The notes under the pieces are model-generated. The model was not told where the DNA came from. It was given only the letters and a program-made list of their open reading frames with translations, and did no database searches. 61,051 bases of DNA from Gryganskiella cystojenkinii. Taxonomy: Eukaryota > Mortierellomycota > Mortierellomycetes > Mortierellales > Mortierellaceae. The position numbers and the translations under genes were made by a program. The stretch spans positions 17,813 to 78,863 of the forward strand of contig JAAAIG010000066.1 in the NCBI GenBank assembly GCA_015852425.1, in the 5' to 3' direction. Positions within the stretch are counted from its first letter, which is position 1, and every line of letters begins with the position of its first letter. Below are positions 12,544-23,848 of the stretch, piece after piece.

Positions 12544-13901
12544 TTAATAAGGGGAGTCGGCGGGCTTTTCGGAGGGATCTGATCGGAAGGGTTTATTGAT
12601 AGGAAAAAATAATCGGTAGGACAGTTAGTACACAGCAACAGTTCATTAACGACTGAACAGCAGGCAGCGAGCTTGATCAATTGCAGTAGTTGTATCTTAC
12701 CAATGCCAATGCTCTTCATCTTGACAGCAATCTCGAACAAATAGTCATAGCACTCTGCCATGCACTTGGCCTTCTCCCAGGTTTCTAAGTTGGTAAAAAA
12801 AGGATGTTCGATCAACATCATGACACTATCACAAAGTTTAAGCTCGCCATCCCGAGAATCGAAAAAAGTATCCCTGCAGATACATACCACCCCAGACGTA
12901 GACACCGTGGCGACGAACAAGAACAGCGCAGGTATCAGGGTATTCCTCCATGGCCTAAGAGAAGAGTATGCAAGAGTTATTATCGCCACATCCATCTGTC
13001 TCTTCATCTGTCTCTCAACCAATCGGCCGTACCTTAGCCATTCTGTCCGTCAGGTCTTCTTCCTCGGCCGTGTTCTCGACAATGGGGACGACAAGGCGAT
13101 CGAAATAGCGAAGGTTCTCCTTGGACATGCCCTTGCGAATACCCTTGATCATCTCCTGATGCGTAATGACAAACTCCTTGCCAGGGTACAAGAGCGTGGC
13201 CATGACGGCATGCTGAGAGTGTGTGTGGATACAAGCGCCAGCATCACGCATCGTGTACGCGTTGTAGAAGAGAGGCGTACAAGCCGAGGGCTTCAAGACC
13301 AGAGGCTTTCTTAACACGTTCCTGTTGGCCAACTCGAGCACGAACAGATCCTCGGGCTGCATTCTCTCCTTTTGAACGCCTAGGTTGTTGTGGGCAAAAA
13401 GGGAAAGATAACGGTGTGTCAGGTTGAAGGTGATCGTCCAATTCTAATAGCTTATTCCTTCCATACGTTTTGTGCCGTCCTGATCCTGTGATGTCGCGCT
13501 TTCAATACCTGATGGTGCAATATAAACGTGTTCACTAAAAATGAAAAAGCGACATAGGGAAATACATAATATATTAGAACGGAGACTCTCAACCCATCAT
13601 ATAAAAAAACGAGAAAGAAAATAACAGTATCCGTCTCTCCATATGGCTCATCGTGGAACTTACTCCTTGCGAATACTGATGCCACCTCTATTGGAACAAA
13701 CATTCATTCCGTGAGAAAGAAATGAAGGAGGTATTAGCGAGCTGATTCTCATTCTCCCGCTGTTGTTCTCATATTTCGCTATGTCAAATCGTACCCAGTG
13801 CCGGTGACCCATCCGACCTTGTAGAAGAGACGGCAGAGTTCAGGAATGAGGTTTGCGGGGTGGGTCTTGTCCGAGGAGATAACGAGGCTGTCCGAGCTCA
13901 T
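12544..13901 (-). CDS. MDE1: Methylthioribulose-1-phosphate dehydratase
   Basis: Zinc enzyme of the class II aldolase/adducin fold, in the methionine salvage pathway; it dehydrates 5-methylthioribulose-1-phosphate. Seven exons on the minus strand: 13901-13795, 13687-13664 (24 nt), 13534-13509 (26 nt), 13379-13033, 12954-12888, 12784-12701 and 12578-12544, sum 690 nt, 229 residues. Motifs in order: [44 protein letters not shown] with the two zinc His, [28 protein letters not shown] with the third zinc His, and [18 protein letters not shown]. It ends SEKPADSPY. The two micro-exons fit exactly and restore the GGGISIRK core, which makes the model firm. It diverges from the signal peptide peptidase gene. 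Confidence 0.93.
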
Positions 13902-14215
13902 GGTGAAATGGTTCCTGTTCTTCGTAGGCGTTTAAGAAGTACAAAAAAAAGGAGTTCTGGGGGTTTTTATTTTCTATAAGTGACTGCGTCTTAGAAGGTA
14001 TCCTTTGTAAAAGTAAGTAAAGAAACTAAGTCTGAACCTCCCTAAATACATGACACCAGCCGATGCTCTTTTCTCGTTTCCTGTCATCTGGCATCTCCCA
14101 TCCAAACGATCAGCAGGACAACCACCATCAGGACTCAACTCGAGGGGATTCTCTGTATCAAGGACGACGACCCAGGAAATACCATCATCTGGACAAACCC
14201 GCTTCACATCTCCTC
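13902..14215. promoter_or_regulatory. Short divergent region, MDE1 / signal peptide peptidase
   Basis: The two start codons face away from each other across 314 bases, or only 161 if the upstream in-frame ATG at 14063 is used. It has a short A-run near 13940 and no clear TATA box. A shared promoter is inferred from spacing only. Confidence 0.45.
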
Positions 14216-15810
14216 ATGGGTTACAAATACACGCCATCGCCTGTTGCAGTGGAGCAGGGCATGTACACCGCCTACGCTGCTCTTGCCACCATGGCCATCG
14301 TGCCCATCTACTTTGGAGCCTTTGCGTCTCTCAAGAAGTGGAAGGTACACATGAGCTGCTCGATTGGTCAAGCAAGGTTCCTTTTACTTTTGAGGACCAG
14401 ATCAAATAACCTGATATCACGACTTGCCACCTTGTCACGTTAGAACCCCAAAACTAAAAAGACGATCAAGAGACAGATCAACGACGACAATGATGATGAC
14501 GAGGATACAGTACCAGAGAACCTGTCCAGTGGGAGCGCTATCTTGTCACCAATCCTCGGATCATTAGGACTCTACGGACTGCACCTGGCCTTTAACTATG
14601 TGGACAAAACCTATGTCAACTATGCATTGACCGCCTACGTGGCCTTGATGGGCACTCTTTCTACCGCACAAGTCGGCGTCAGCACATTTGGCTCTATCCT
14701 CAGGATGCTCGGAATTAAGCTCGAAAGGTGGCACCTTAACCTGGAAAAGAAAACTGGAGGTAGGAAGGAACATCATCATCTACGTGACAGATCAGCGCTT
14801 TGTTTTATCTCTGAATTTTCAACGTGGTTTAGTTTGTCCGACCACTCACAGTTCGACTCGTATCATGTATGAACCTCCATCCCCTTTGTCTGCACATAGA
14901 TTTTTACTCGGCCAGGTTCACCATCCTCCACCTGATTATGCTCGTGGCCTCGATCATGTTGACCGGATACTATGTCGCGACCAAGAATTGGATCGCCTCC
15001 AACATTTTTGGTCTCGCCTTTGCTTTCACCTCGATCCAGGTATTGGCCTTGGATTCCTTCCGATCTGGCATGTTCCTGTTGGCCGGATTCGTTCTCTTTG
15101 ATCTCTACTGGACCTATGGATCCGGTCTCTTGGTATCGCTCGGCAAGAATTTTGAGCTGCCCTTCCAAGTCGCGTTCCCAAAACTCTTCTTTGGCCTCCC
15201 CGCCAACCAGACGCTTCAATTCGCAACCCTTGGTTTGGGTGACATTGTGATCCCAGGATTGTTTGCTGCTCTTTGTTTGCGTTTTGATCAATACCGTGCT
15301 GGAATCCAGAACCCGGAGTTGGGTCGTTCGACTTCGTTCCGCAAGCCGTATTTCATTGCCTGTATGGTCGCCTATGGACTCGGATTGGGCACATATTTAT
15401 TTATTGCCCACACTACCAAAGCCGCTCAGCCCGCGCTCGTATTCCTTGCCCCGGCTTGTATCCTGAGCGTGATCATGACTGGATCGGTCCGGAAAGAGTC
15501 GCGTTATATCTCAGCCTATATCTCTGAAGAGGGACTGAGAATTGCCAAGGCGAGGATGGAGGCTCTGGAACAGTGGAAACAATCGAGTCAGAGAGCACAC
15601 GCCGCTGCAAACGCAAGAAAGAGACAATTACAGCAACAGCAGCAGCAGCGGGTACGCCTGCCCACGGTATTGAGAGAGGAGAGCCCTGTTCCAAGCTCAG
15701 CGTCTTCAGCCTCGTCCTCGCCTGCGCCTAGCTCTGTCGATCAGCCTGTCTTTGCCACCACCAACAGTCTTTCCTCCAATGGAGATGCAAAGACCGACCA
15801 GTCGCCGTAG
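14216..15810 (+). CDS. Signal peptide peptidase (GxGD intramembrane aspartyl protease)
   Basis: ER intramembrane protease that cuts leftover signal peptides and helps ER-associated degradation. Exons 14216-14344, 14444-14759 and 14900-15810, 451 residues. It has multiple membrane helices with the GLGD motif (about 260-263, LGLGDIVIPG) and QPAL (about 325-328) of the family. The first catalytic motif, usually YD, reads FD (VLFDLYWTYG, about 215-216). The catalytic Asp stays, the Tyr is Phe. The C-terminal tail is basic, then Gln-rich and Ser-rich, and cytosolic by family topology. An insert KKTIKRQINDDNDDDED after the first helix replaces a shorter loop. Start chosen because MGYKYTPSPVAVEQG sits at the usual distance before helix 1. 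ATG 14063 would add 51 His- and Arg-rich residues. Confidence 0.9.
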
Positions 15811-16056
15811 GAGTTATAGATGAAGAAAAGAGAATTTCCACTAAGAATATTAGTCCACATACACACCCACTTTTTCAGCGACAAAAAAGAGAGATGGCCC
15901 ACAAATCTGTCTTTTTTTGGACTTTGCTCAAAAAAAATCATCAACAATTTTGTGTGGAGAGCCAAGAAACGTTCGTCAATGTCTTAATAATACTGCAGCA
16001 AAAGCGGCAGGGGTGGTGAACCCCAAGCAACGTTCGTACTTGGGACAGATAAAAGG

Positions 16057-16476
16057 TTACATACTGTATGTCATGAGGAGTATGAAAATAGACTGATCAG
16101 CGAAAAAGCAGCGGCAGTGGCAAAATAACAAAAAAGAATTAGTCCCGGTCTTTGCTCCGCACACCTCTTTGTCTTTGGTAACCAACGGCTGCAAAAAGAA
16201 AAAAAAAATGAGCAGCCGCATTTTTGAACAATCATGTTGACAGAAAGCAATCTCAACCTGTTGCTGCTCTCTGTCAAGGTTATTGACAATCACATTCACG
16301 CTTTTCTTTTCCTCGGCGTTTGGGTTCTCCTCTTTTGATGTTCGCTCAATGGTCCAACTGACCTCCACAAAGACAGAACAGAGTGCTTTGTGTCCAATTT
16401 CCATCCACTTCTCTTCTACAGCCGATTTGGGTGTGTTTTTTAGTCTTGTCTGAAATTGTATTCGATAGGGTTCCAT
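16057..16476 (-). CDS. Possible small gene, unrecognised (weak)
   Basis: A 139-codon ORF with an ATG start. The first 85 residues have a balanced, charged make-up (EEKWMEIGHKAL, EVSWTIERTSKEENPN) unlike the low-complexity shadows around it. A 69-nt in-frame intron (weak donor GTTGAG, good acceptor TTTTTGCAG) could remove the Phe-rich middle and leave the frame open. I know no homologue, there is no clear leader, and chance remains possible. Confidence 0.25.
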   Translation of the reverse strand: MEPYRIQFQTRLKNTPKSAVEEKWMEIGHKALCSVFVEVSWTIERTSKEENPNAEEKKSVNVIVNNLDREQQQVEIAFCQHDCSKMRLLIFFFFLQPLVTKDKEVCGAKTGTNSFLLFCHCRCFFADQSIFILLMTYSM

Positions 16477-17006
16477 CTCACCGGCGTGTTAAAGGAAGGC
16501 CCTTCCAGAATCTTGGTCCTCTGCTGTTTTTAAATTTGGCTTTAGCATTTTTTTTTTTAATTTCCATCTCTCTGTCTGCTCTTCGTTGTGATCGCAGTGT
16601 CCCTCTTTGGACAAGATTGCTCACACTCTCTTGTTTTTCGACTCCATTGGTTAGGATATCCTTTCTGTTTGGTCCAAAACAGAAAACGCTCTCAAGTTTT
16701 TTCTCCTCTAACACAAAAAACGCTCAATAAAGAGAGGAACGGATTGGCCAAATGGGCGGGGCAGGGGTATTCTTCAGGCACACAAAAATATCAACCACCC
16801 CCTGCCTGCCTGTAAGTGTCCATTTGACCTACATTCCACCGAAGGGAAAAATACACACACGCACCCGTTATTTTTCTTGACAAACCTTTTTTTTTCTCCT
16901 GGGCTGGGCAAACGGCGCTAAATCGGCTTACAATCCTCTTGGTTCTCCATATGAACGGACTTTTTTTTTTATTGATTTTCTGGGGGTTGCAAAGAAGGCA
17001 GCCCTT

Positions 17007-17012
17007 TATAAA
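17007..17012 (+). promoter_or_regulatory. TATA box candidate for the double-psi barrel gene
   Basis: TATAAA in the context CCTTTATAAACC, 187 bases before the start codon, followed by a long T- and C-rich leader. A clean TATA box fits a strongly regulated gene for a secreted protein. Confidence 0.55.
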
Positions 17013-17198
17013 CCAGGGCCTTTCTTGAGCGGGTTCCCGCTTTTTTTTTCTTTTTTTTTCTTTATCGCTCTTTCACGACACAGTAAACGGCCTTCCCCCT
17101 ACAACCCCTTCCACGCAACTCCTTGCAACCTTCACTCTCCAACTCCTACTCTTCGACTCAACCGAACCCCCCCCCCCCCCCACATACATATATTCATC

Positions 17199-18084
17199 AT
17201 GCACTTCACCCAGCTTTCCGCTCTCGTCATGGCCATGTGCCTCGCCCTTGTCTCCGTCGTCTCTGCCTCCAACTACAAGGGACACCACGGTGCCACCAAC
17301 GTTGTCCGTTTCGGCAAGAAGATGTCCGGTCTCTCCACCTGGTTCAACGGACACGACCTCAAGGGCGTAAGTTGACTACTTGACATATTTTTTTTGCCAC
17401 CATGGACATTCTTCCCTACCAGTGCACTTGACCCCTTATTTTAAGGAAAAAAAGAAAAAGAAGAGAGAAGACGAGTTAAGATGAGTGAATACCATTCTGC
17501 AGATGAAGATGGGGTTGAGATGCAGAGATGAGGGACAGTTCGACACTGCAGCCTCAACACCAGCGCTAACAGGCGCGTATATTTATCTCGCCCCTTACTC
17601 AGTCGTGTGCAGTTTGATGTGCCTGGGAAAATATTTTAATTACACCGGTTGATCCTTCTGGACAAAAACCACGGACACTAACCATATTTATCCATTTTTG
17701 CCCCATGTCCCTTCCCTATGTTTCTGTTTTTCCAATTTTCGATGAATATAGGTCGCTTGCTACGGTGACTTGATGGGCAACTCCAACGTCAACGCCGGTG
17801 ACGGCTGGCACATTGGTGCCGTCCACATGGCTTTCTACAAGGGTGGTGAGAAGACTGCTTGCTTCGAGTGCGCCAAGATCACTGCTGGTCGCCGCTCCGT
17901 CATTGTCCGCATCATTGATGACTGCGCCGGCTGTGCCCCCAACCAGATCGACTTGACCGCCTCGGCTTTCAAGACCCTCGCCCCCTTGTCCCAGGGTGTT
18001 GTCCACACCTCCTACCAGTTCGTCCGTTGCCCCAGCAAGGGATCCCTCAAGTGGCCCAAGTCCCCCAAGGCCAAGAACAACTAA
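17199..18084 (+). CDS. Secreted double-psi beta-barrel (RlpA/expansin-like) protein
   Basis: Two exons, 17199-17366 and 17752-18084, phase 0, 166 residues. A classic signal peptide (MHFTQLSALVMAMCLALVSVVSA) is followed by a single domain: TWFNGHDLKG, then VACYGDLMGN, ACFECAKI, SVIVRIIDDCAGC, NQIDLTASAFKTL and a short basic tail SPKAKNN. The (T/A)-W/YF start, the conserved Asp in DDCAGC and the paired Cys place it with the RlpA-like, barwin and expansin-like barrels. In fungi many of these are small secreted proteins linked to walls or host contact; enzyme activity is usually not shown. Codon use is strongly biased to C-ending codons (GTC, GCC, AAG), more than the neighbours, which suggests high expression. 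Its leader has a TATA box and a poly-C tract. Confidence 0.85.
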
Positions 18085-21053
18085 ATTCCTCGTTAATGTT
18101 TTAAGCATTTTTTGTAGTCGAGTTTTCTTTTTCTTTGCTTTTTTGTAGTTTTTTTTCTTTTTAAAAAAAAGGGCTGGCCCGAACCAAAACAGGACATCTC
18201 TCTCTCCCTCTATCTCTTCCTCCTTTCTTTCTTTTTTTTTTAACGACCAAGACGGAAGGTGGAGAAAAGCTTTTCTACTTTTTCGACTTTATATCCCTAC
18301 TCTTTTCACTCATGAACGAAGTCATAGAAAAGATACAAAGATAGATGCTCATTTTATTTATTTTTTTATAGTCTTTGAGAACTTGGTGACAATAAGAGCT
18401 GGTCCTCCATTTGTTACCTATTTCTTGGACAGTTTTTTCTTCATACCCTTGACCCTTTCGTGCTGAAGGGTTTCTTATAAACGTCTGAAAATAAAAAAAA
18501 CTCCTTAACCCTCTTGACGGGTTTGTCAAAAAAAAATCAAGCGTAATTCCGGTAATTGGTTTTGGGTGTGCATGCATGCACAGTTGGTCTCAGGTTGTGT
18601 TCGTACGAGCTGTGCAAAAAAGAAAAAGTTCTGGTTCGAAGCTTCCATCTCGTGCAACCTGTTAATTTGAACTGTACTCTTCTTGGCCCAGCAGGGTGTA
18701 CAGGTCTCGATTTTCTTTTGGGACATGCGAGTCTCTGAACCGTTTTCCTGTGATCGAGTGGCGAAAATTGATGGGCTCACGGCGCTCTCCTTTCAGTTTG
18801 CTTGGGCTGAAAAAATGCCAGTCTTGGGACCATGAAAACAGCCCTGCCTCACTGCGAAAATCAAATCCTGCTCAAAGCCTTACTGCGGTCTCTGACCCGT
18901 TGAACCAACACGCAAAACACGTGAGGCACCACCACCCTGTACATTACGCGAGCGACGCACAAGCGTTTTTCTCAGAAGAAACAAAAAACTTCGTGTCGTG
19001 CGTGTGTTGGTGGAACGCGGGATGGTCTAGCGAGAAAAAAAAAACGACCCCTGGTCTTAGACTTCCTAAGTCTCTGCTGTGTGCCACAGGAAAAAAATAT
19101 CCCGACTGTGGCTAACTGGAATGCAAGATCACCAGATGTGTTAGACGCAAAGAAGTTAGGAAGGGCCCAGGAAAACAATTCAAGGTCCCTTTTGAGAGGA
19201 CAATCTTTTTCGTCCGACTTTTCCTGTCGTTGAAGAGCGTGATCGCGATACGCCTGTCAATTCGTTCAATGAACATGATCTGGTTTTTTTGTGTTAATGC
19301 AGCAGCAGTGAGCAAAAAAAATTAACTTTCCAGTTTTCACCCGTCCCAAAGATCTCAAGACATGATGTGTGGTTTGTTGCACGAGGTCACCAAAAAATAA
19401 CTATCCTCTGTTTCCCTCTCTCTTTTCTTTCGCTTTTCGTGTTCGTGCAGGGGTTGTCAAGAGGGAAGGATTTGGCCTTTGACCTAATTCTTACCGCAAT
19501 TGTCTACATCTTCCTCCCTCCTCTCGCTTCCGTCATTACGGACGGGATAGAAATGCGTGCAGACAAAAGAACAAGGGAGGACAAACACCAAGTGCAAAGG
19601 ACGAAGGTGCACACATGCTCTTCGAATTTTGTGTTCCCGTTTGGGGGGAGGGAGGGGTTGTATTGTTGTAAACAGTATTTTTGTGCATTTCCCAAGGGAA
19701 TAAGTCTGCGCTGTGTGGGATGAGGGTTCTTGTTCATGTCTTTCCCTTTTGGGTCGCGGGATTATTTTTCACACAGACAAATAACAGGGAAAAAGATACA
19801 CAAAATCGCTTCTTTGGCAAGACTCCACAACATCGAGTGACCCAAAAACGCTTAACCTCGCCTTTATATTTTGGCAGTCCAACGGACCGAGACATGCCGT
19901 TGCTCAATGTGACAATGATGACGGCGTTGTTGACTCGTGTGTTTGCAACAGCGAATCGGGTTTTATTTGATTAGGAGAGACGAAAAAAAATTAGAGGACC
20001 TTGTGGTCTGCGCATAATTGTGCCTGGCTCAAGAAAACAAGGGAATGGGTGTTTGTTCGTCCGTTGGACAGGAGGGAATCGTGGCGCCGGGCAAGTGTAC
20101 TAATGGCGCAGCCGAGGTATTGAACAGTCAAAGGTGACCATAAGGAAGTCTTAAGATAAGAGGGTGGTAGAAGGATCTGGGAAAGTCCAGAGAACGGAAG
20201 GACCAGAATGGGAAAGAAACTGATCTGGCGAATGTCGATTGGTGAGTGACCATGTGAGCAGTTGCAGCAGGCTTTTTTTTTTTTTTTTTGGTTTCTCTGA
20301 TTCTTACCCTCTCCTTGCAAACAAAGACAAAGAGCATCAAGGGCTGGAGAGAAACGGACTCCAAGGTCAAACCATCTCTGATTTCGCTTTATTCTTTTGC
20401 ACACATAGAGAGAAAACTGACTGATGACCTGGGTTAGCCAAGCCTAGTGTTTTTCTTTCTTTTTTGCCCCAATCCTACCAGCACTTGACGAAAACAAAAA
20501 ACTAAAAAGCTGTGATCCTCAAAAAAGAAAAAACTGTGGAAGCAGCGAACTGAGCGAGTTTTGAAGCGTGACCTGGCGAAGTTTTGATTCTCGGATGATA
20601 GCCAAAGAACATAGATTGAAATCCGAGGTGATCATGCAAACAACCCGAAGAGTTCGTTACCTATAAAAGGCGCACCATGACTCTGGACTTTTCACTTTTT
20701 TCTTTCTTTCCTTTTCCATCTGTTTTTTTTTCTTGTTGTTCTCCTTTTCCCTCTCCTGTTTCCTTTTCTTTCCTTCTCTGTCTCCTTCTCTTCCCATCTT
20801 ATCCACACTTCCTATCAAACACACATTTCTTGTTCATTCCACCCCTTTTTTTTGACAACAAATATTCTTCCGAAAGCCTATCTGGCAACTGACAACCTTT
20901 TTATACTTTGTCGTCATCAGGTCCCTTGCATAACTTTCCCTCAAACTCGCACCCTCGCTCCACCGACGCACACACGACAGACACATCGCCTCATCGATCG
21001 TGATACAAACACCTTTTTCAAACTTTTGAACTGAACACGCGACACCCACAGCC
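18085..21053. other. Long intergenic region
   Basis: About 3 kb without a gene I can support. Short ORFs on both strands are low in complexity or open by chance (for example 19991-20404 minus). The last 400 bases hold a TATA box at 20662 and a C/T-rich leader (20680-20830) for the next gene. No tRNA B-box or rRNA was seen. Confidence 0.45.
20662..20669 (+). promoter_or_regulatory. TATA box candidate for the 501-residue protein gene
   Basis: TATAAAAG in the context CCTATAAAAGGCG, 385 bases upstream of the start codon and just before a C/T-rich leader. The distance implies a 5' leader of more than 300 nt or a leader intron. Confidence 0.5.
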
Positions 21054-23155
21054 ATGACCGAATTCTCTCCGCGTTTCAGAGGTCCATCCCTCCCCAAGCT
21101 CAACCTGTTGCCTGCATCCCACTTTCTTCAACAACAGCAACCACCCCAGCAGCAACCTGTTCAACAACATCCATTTGACGCAAGCGACGAACATGATCAC
21201 AAAGACATGGAGATGGATATGAGTCTGACTTTTGAATCCTCTCCTCTTGTTGATACACAGACCAATCACCAATCCAAGACCTTTGTCAGTGCCCATCCAA
21301 GCCCCGAGGTCAGTGATGAGAGTGACTCTGAGCGGACTCTACCGACAGCACTCCATCATAATGAGAGCCCTGGCGTCTCACGATCACCAACCCAAGCCCA
21401 GCGTTCCAGTCTCGACCAGCAAAGACAGCAGGATAAACGGAGACTGGCAGAGCATCGCCGAGAACAGATCCAGAACGAACATTCTCTCTCACACCATATC
21501 TTGTTGGCTCCCATCCCGGTCCCGAAATCGACCCGAACACCGCCCCACAGTCCGCTCTATGCTAGTAGCAGCAGCCTTGGAGCCGGACACCGGGCCTCGT
21601 TTTCTTCGTTGATGCAGACCCCTCCGGGTTCGGCATCGACGGTGCCCTCGATGCCCTGTTCGGACCCCATCTTGGTCGAAGCCCTTATCCGGCGAGAGGT
21701 CCGACCAGAGAGGATCTCTTCACACGCAACCGAAAGAGCATACTTTTGGCCCCTTGGAAAGCTGAGCGAGTTCTCGTTCTCGGATCGATTTGTTCGTTCT
21801 CGAATCTTTGAGATAAACGACAACAACCCGGCTTTAGTGGTTGCCGACACCAACAAGACCACGAAGGATATTGGAATCAGCAACTTGAGCACAGCCAAGG
21901 AAGGCGAACAAGATAACGAGAGCAGTGGTAGTCACATGGCGCTCTCCATGTCTGCAAACACGGACCCGACGGTTGAAGCTGCTGCAGCGATTATTGTTGC
22001 AAACACGAGACAAGGAACAACAATTTCGGCAACGGCCGCCAGTCATGATATTGGAAGTGCGAGCACAAGCGCCAGCGCAGCTACGCCTGGACCTGGCAAG
22101 AGCTCTTGGAGACTCCGTCTCTACCCGGTAAGAGATCGACTCCTTTTTTGTTTTAGCTACTCCTTTCTCAGGAACTTCCTTGTGCTCCCCTTTCATTGCC
22201 ACAAAGCCAAAACGAAAATTGACAAAGGCAAAAATCGCCCAGTAACGAACTGACAGGTTCCTTTTGCCTGTTTTTTTTCGCTCTTGCGCATTGCCACATT
22301 GGACATGATCTTTCGTTTTTTGGCCCACTCCTATCAGAACTTGTCGTATCTTGTGTTTTCTTGATCCTTTCCCAACCCTCTATTTCCATATGCTGTCCGC
22401 TCCCATCCAAGCCGCAAATATCGTGATCATCGATGCTCTGCATTGAAAAACACCCGCCCTTCGCGCTCTTGGCATAATGGATATCGTTCGAGCATATTTT
22501 TTTTTTTGAGCCAAATTGTCACTTCTATAACCTACTTGCTGGTCTTGTTCTTTCTGATCCTGTCCTTTCTGGTCACTAACCAAGACTTGCATTATCTCTC
22601 GGTTCTTCCACTTTCGATAGCACGGACGAGGTGATCGTCATCGAGACAGCGAGTTTATCGGACTGTACCTTCAACAAGAGGGAGGTGCCGGAGCAGCAGC
22701 AGCTGCCATGAACCGAAGAAGCTCTGGGGTTGCGGACCTATCCGCGATTCCTTCCCCGACGCACTCTCGAGGATCTATTTCGTCAAGACGTTCGATCTCG
22801 AGCAGTTCAGGTTTGCCTGTCGTGCGTCGACACGTTACTTTGTTCATTGCGACCGAGAATGGCGACTGTCTTGCCAAGCAGGATCTGGTCCAATGGTTCT
22901 CTGGCGGTGAAGGTGGATTAGGTAAGACCGATAGTAATAGAATGTCCTTTTTTGTTTTGTTAGGGTGTACCTTTGGTCAGAAACAGAAAAATTCATTCTC
23001 GATACCCTCTTCTTACGATTATAGGATTTCCGAGAATGATCTCGAGAAAGGCAGTGCAGGAGGCTGTCAGGGCCATTCACTGGAACGATGATGACGAAGA
23101 GGAGGAGGAGCGCGAGATCGGCATCGTCGCTGGTGTGATCTTTCATGAACTGTGA
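21054..23155 (+). CDS. Unrecognised 501-residue protein with conserved-looking C-terminus
   Basis: Exons 21054-22127, 22621-22921 and 23025-23155, in phase (358 codons, then 144 including the stop). The N-terminal two thirds is low complexity: Gln-, Ser-, Pro- and His-rich, with a basic stretch DKRRLAEHRREQ. An ordered-looking part follows at about 205-240 (DPILVEALIRREVRPERI, YFWPLGKLSEFSFSDRFV). After exon 2 come HGRGDRHRDSEFIGLYLQQ, a Ser/Arg stretch, then VRRHVTLFIATENGDCLAK and FPRMISRKAVQEAVRAIHW. A five-Glu run precedes REIGIVAGVIFHEL at the end. No signal peptide or membrane helix is seen. I do not recognise the family and give no function. The conserved-looking tail across two introns argues that the model is real. 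It lies just upstream of MED16 on the same strand. Confidence 0.75.
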
Positions 23156-23848
23156 ATAGCCTTTCTTGTTTTTGATATGTTTTCGTAGTCTGTAGTCCGC
23201 CTTCTTTTTTGGTTCCCTTTCCTTGCTCCTTTGTTGTATTTTTTTTATCTGATAGCCCTTCATGTTCTTGTTTTTCTCTTTTGAGTCCCTCTTTTGCTCT
23301 TTGCCGCCGTTGCCATTTCTTCTCCACTTGTACATACATTACCCGGAGTATCTTTACAACGGTACGAATGTGTTTGCTCGCTCTCTCTCTGGCTTTTTGC
23401 CTCTTGTCCATGATGGATTCGTTGCAAGACAAAGTCGATTGACTGTTGGGGTTGTTGCCTTTGGGCAGTTTTTTTTATGTTTTCAGGCGAGAAAGTGAGA
23501 GAGGTGAGAAAAGTGAGAAAGTGGTGGCGTCAGATGCAGTTGCTACCTCGTAGTCGTTTCGACTTTGTGCCTGTCTCAGCCACCAATGCAAAAAAGTATA
23601 AAAACCTGGCTCCGCCTTTCATTTGATTCCGCCTTCTTTTCTGCTGATGCATCCCTGTCTTTGTTTCATCGCCTCTTTTTCGTCCTATTTGTGATTGACA
23701 GTGTCGATAGCTTCTAGGGCGTCATCACTCTTCTTCGATTTCGACCATTCACTCGACCGTACTCAGCCTCATCACATCAATCAGCTCAGGACCCTGGAAT
23801 CGAAACATTTGACAATTTCCATCACGCGCCTCGCTCAATTCTTTCCCG
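23156..23848. other. Intergenic region, MED16 promoter
   Basis: 693 bases. T-rich 3' side of the upstream gene, then a TATA-like box at 23597 and a C/T-rich leader before MED16. No ORF of note. Confidence 0.5.
23597..23604 (+). promoter_or_regulatory. TATA box candidate for MED16
   Basis: TATAAAAA in the context AAGTATAAAAACCTGG, 252 bases upstream of the start codon. Confidence 0.45.

Larger units (their letters stand above)
15811..17198. other. Intergenic region with promoter of the barrel-protein gene
   Basis: About 1.4 kb. Holds a weak minus-strand candidate gene (16057-16476), T-rich tracts, a TATA-like box at 17007-17012 and a poly-C tract (about 17166-17181) just before the next start codon. 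Confidence 0.5.
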
